The position numbers were made by a program, and so were the translations under genes. Of a stretch of DNA of 64,000 bases, positions 63,745-64,000 are shown one piece after another (the first letter of the stretch is position 1; each line of letters begins with the position of its first letter). Below the pieces are notes generated by a model, which saw only the letters and a list, made by a program, of their open reading frames with translations, ran no database searches and was not told the origin of the DNA. This stretch comes from Yponomeuta sedellus (taxonomy: Eukaryota; Arthropoda; Insecta; Lepidoptera; Yponomeutidae), in NCBI GenBank assembly GCA_934045075.1, contig OW203736.1, positions 7,207,109-7,271,108 on the forward strand. Direction: 5' to 3'.

Positions 63745-63966
63745 ATAGTGGGGGAATGTTATACTTTACATTAACATTTACATACAAGCACATACATTGC
63801 TTCTGGCCCCACACTAGGATACCCTGTGTCGTGGGAACCAGAAACAACGACAACACAATCATGTAAACATCCAAGACCTGGGCTTTTTTTTTGTTCCCAG
63901 CCGGGATTCGACCCCGGGACCTCTTGCATGGTAGGCAGACGCACTACCGCTACGCCACAGAGGCCG
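63745..63966 (-). mobile_element. SINE-3, head and body
   Basis: On the minus strand a tRNA-like head (63899-63966: ggcctctgtggcgtagcggt, B box ggggtcgaatcccgg) is followed by an A run and the body gtttctggttcccacgacac, agggtatcctagtgtggggc. Body fragments of the same family lie at 20872, 22366 and near 23400. Confidence 0.82.
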
Positions 63967-64000
63967 TCAAATACTCGTATAACATAACAATATACACATA

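Overview
The window looks like transposon-dense, A+T-rich intergenic or intronic DNA from an insect, most likely a moth or butterfly (Lepidoptera). This rests on the repeat content: tRNA-derived and 5S-rRNA-derived SINEs, RTE- and Jockey-like LINE 3' ends, a Helitron end of the type common in Lepidoptera, mariner, PIF/Harbinger, many foldback elements and two Ty3/gypsy elements. No complete host gene of known function is visible. Repeat names used here (SINE-1, SINE-2, SINE-3, 5S-SINE, RTE-A/B/C, R217, R215) are local labels.

Layout. 1-10.5 kb: LINE remnants, a 156-bp palindrome, a ~130-bp tandem repeat, several SINEs and a mariner with few lesions (6281-7283). 10.5-26.5 kb: nested SINEs and foldback elements, a cluster of miRNA-like hairpins (15918-16258), a candidate defensin-like exon (14690-14881, minus), a solo gypsy LTR (17514-17787), and a five-copy SINE array flanked by one 13-bp target-site duplication (25169-26515). 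26.5-36 kb: mostly unassigned A+T-rich DNA with LINE tails, a Harbinger nuclease remnant (32320-32702) and a 1.2-kb element with perfect 26-bp inverted ends and a TTA duplication (34650-35848). 36.3-40.5 kb: Gypsy-1 on the minus strand, inserted in a 5S-SINE, with gag and pro-RT open but its 3' half deleted. 41-46.9 kb: a short Helitron, two candidate exons (42107-42226 minus, 43019-43153 plus), microsatellites and LINE fragments. 47.0-51.8 kb: Gypsy-2 on the plus strand, both LTRs present (about 98% identical), 4-bp duplication AATC, pol broken by two frameshifts and two stops. 52-64 kb: a perfect 80-bp palindrome (53500-53579), a G-quadruplex-capable TCCCG array, small foldback elements, LINE and SINE remnants.

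How the parts relate. RTE-type LINE remnants are the likely source of reverse transcriptase for the SINEs: the 5S-SINE shares a 3' motif with an RTE tail at 59707. SINE-1 carries Pol III boxes and a T5 terminator, and occurs in tandem and head-to-head forms more often than as simple monomers. Both copies of the Gypsy-1 LTR family lie inside 5S-SINEs. The candidate exons are supported only by open frames and splice-like borders, so any host gene here is tentative.
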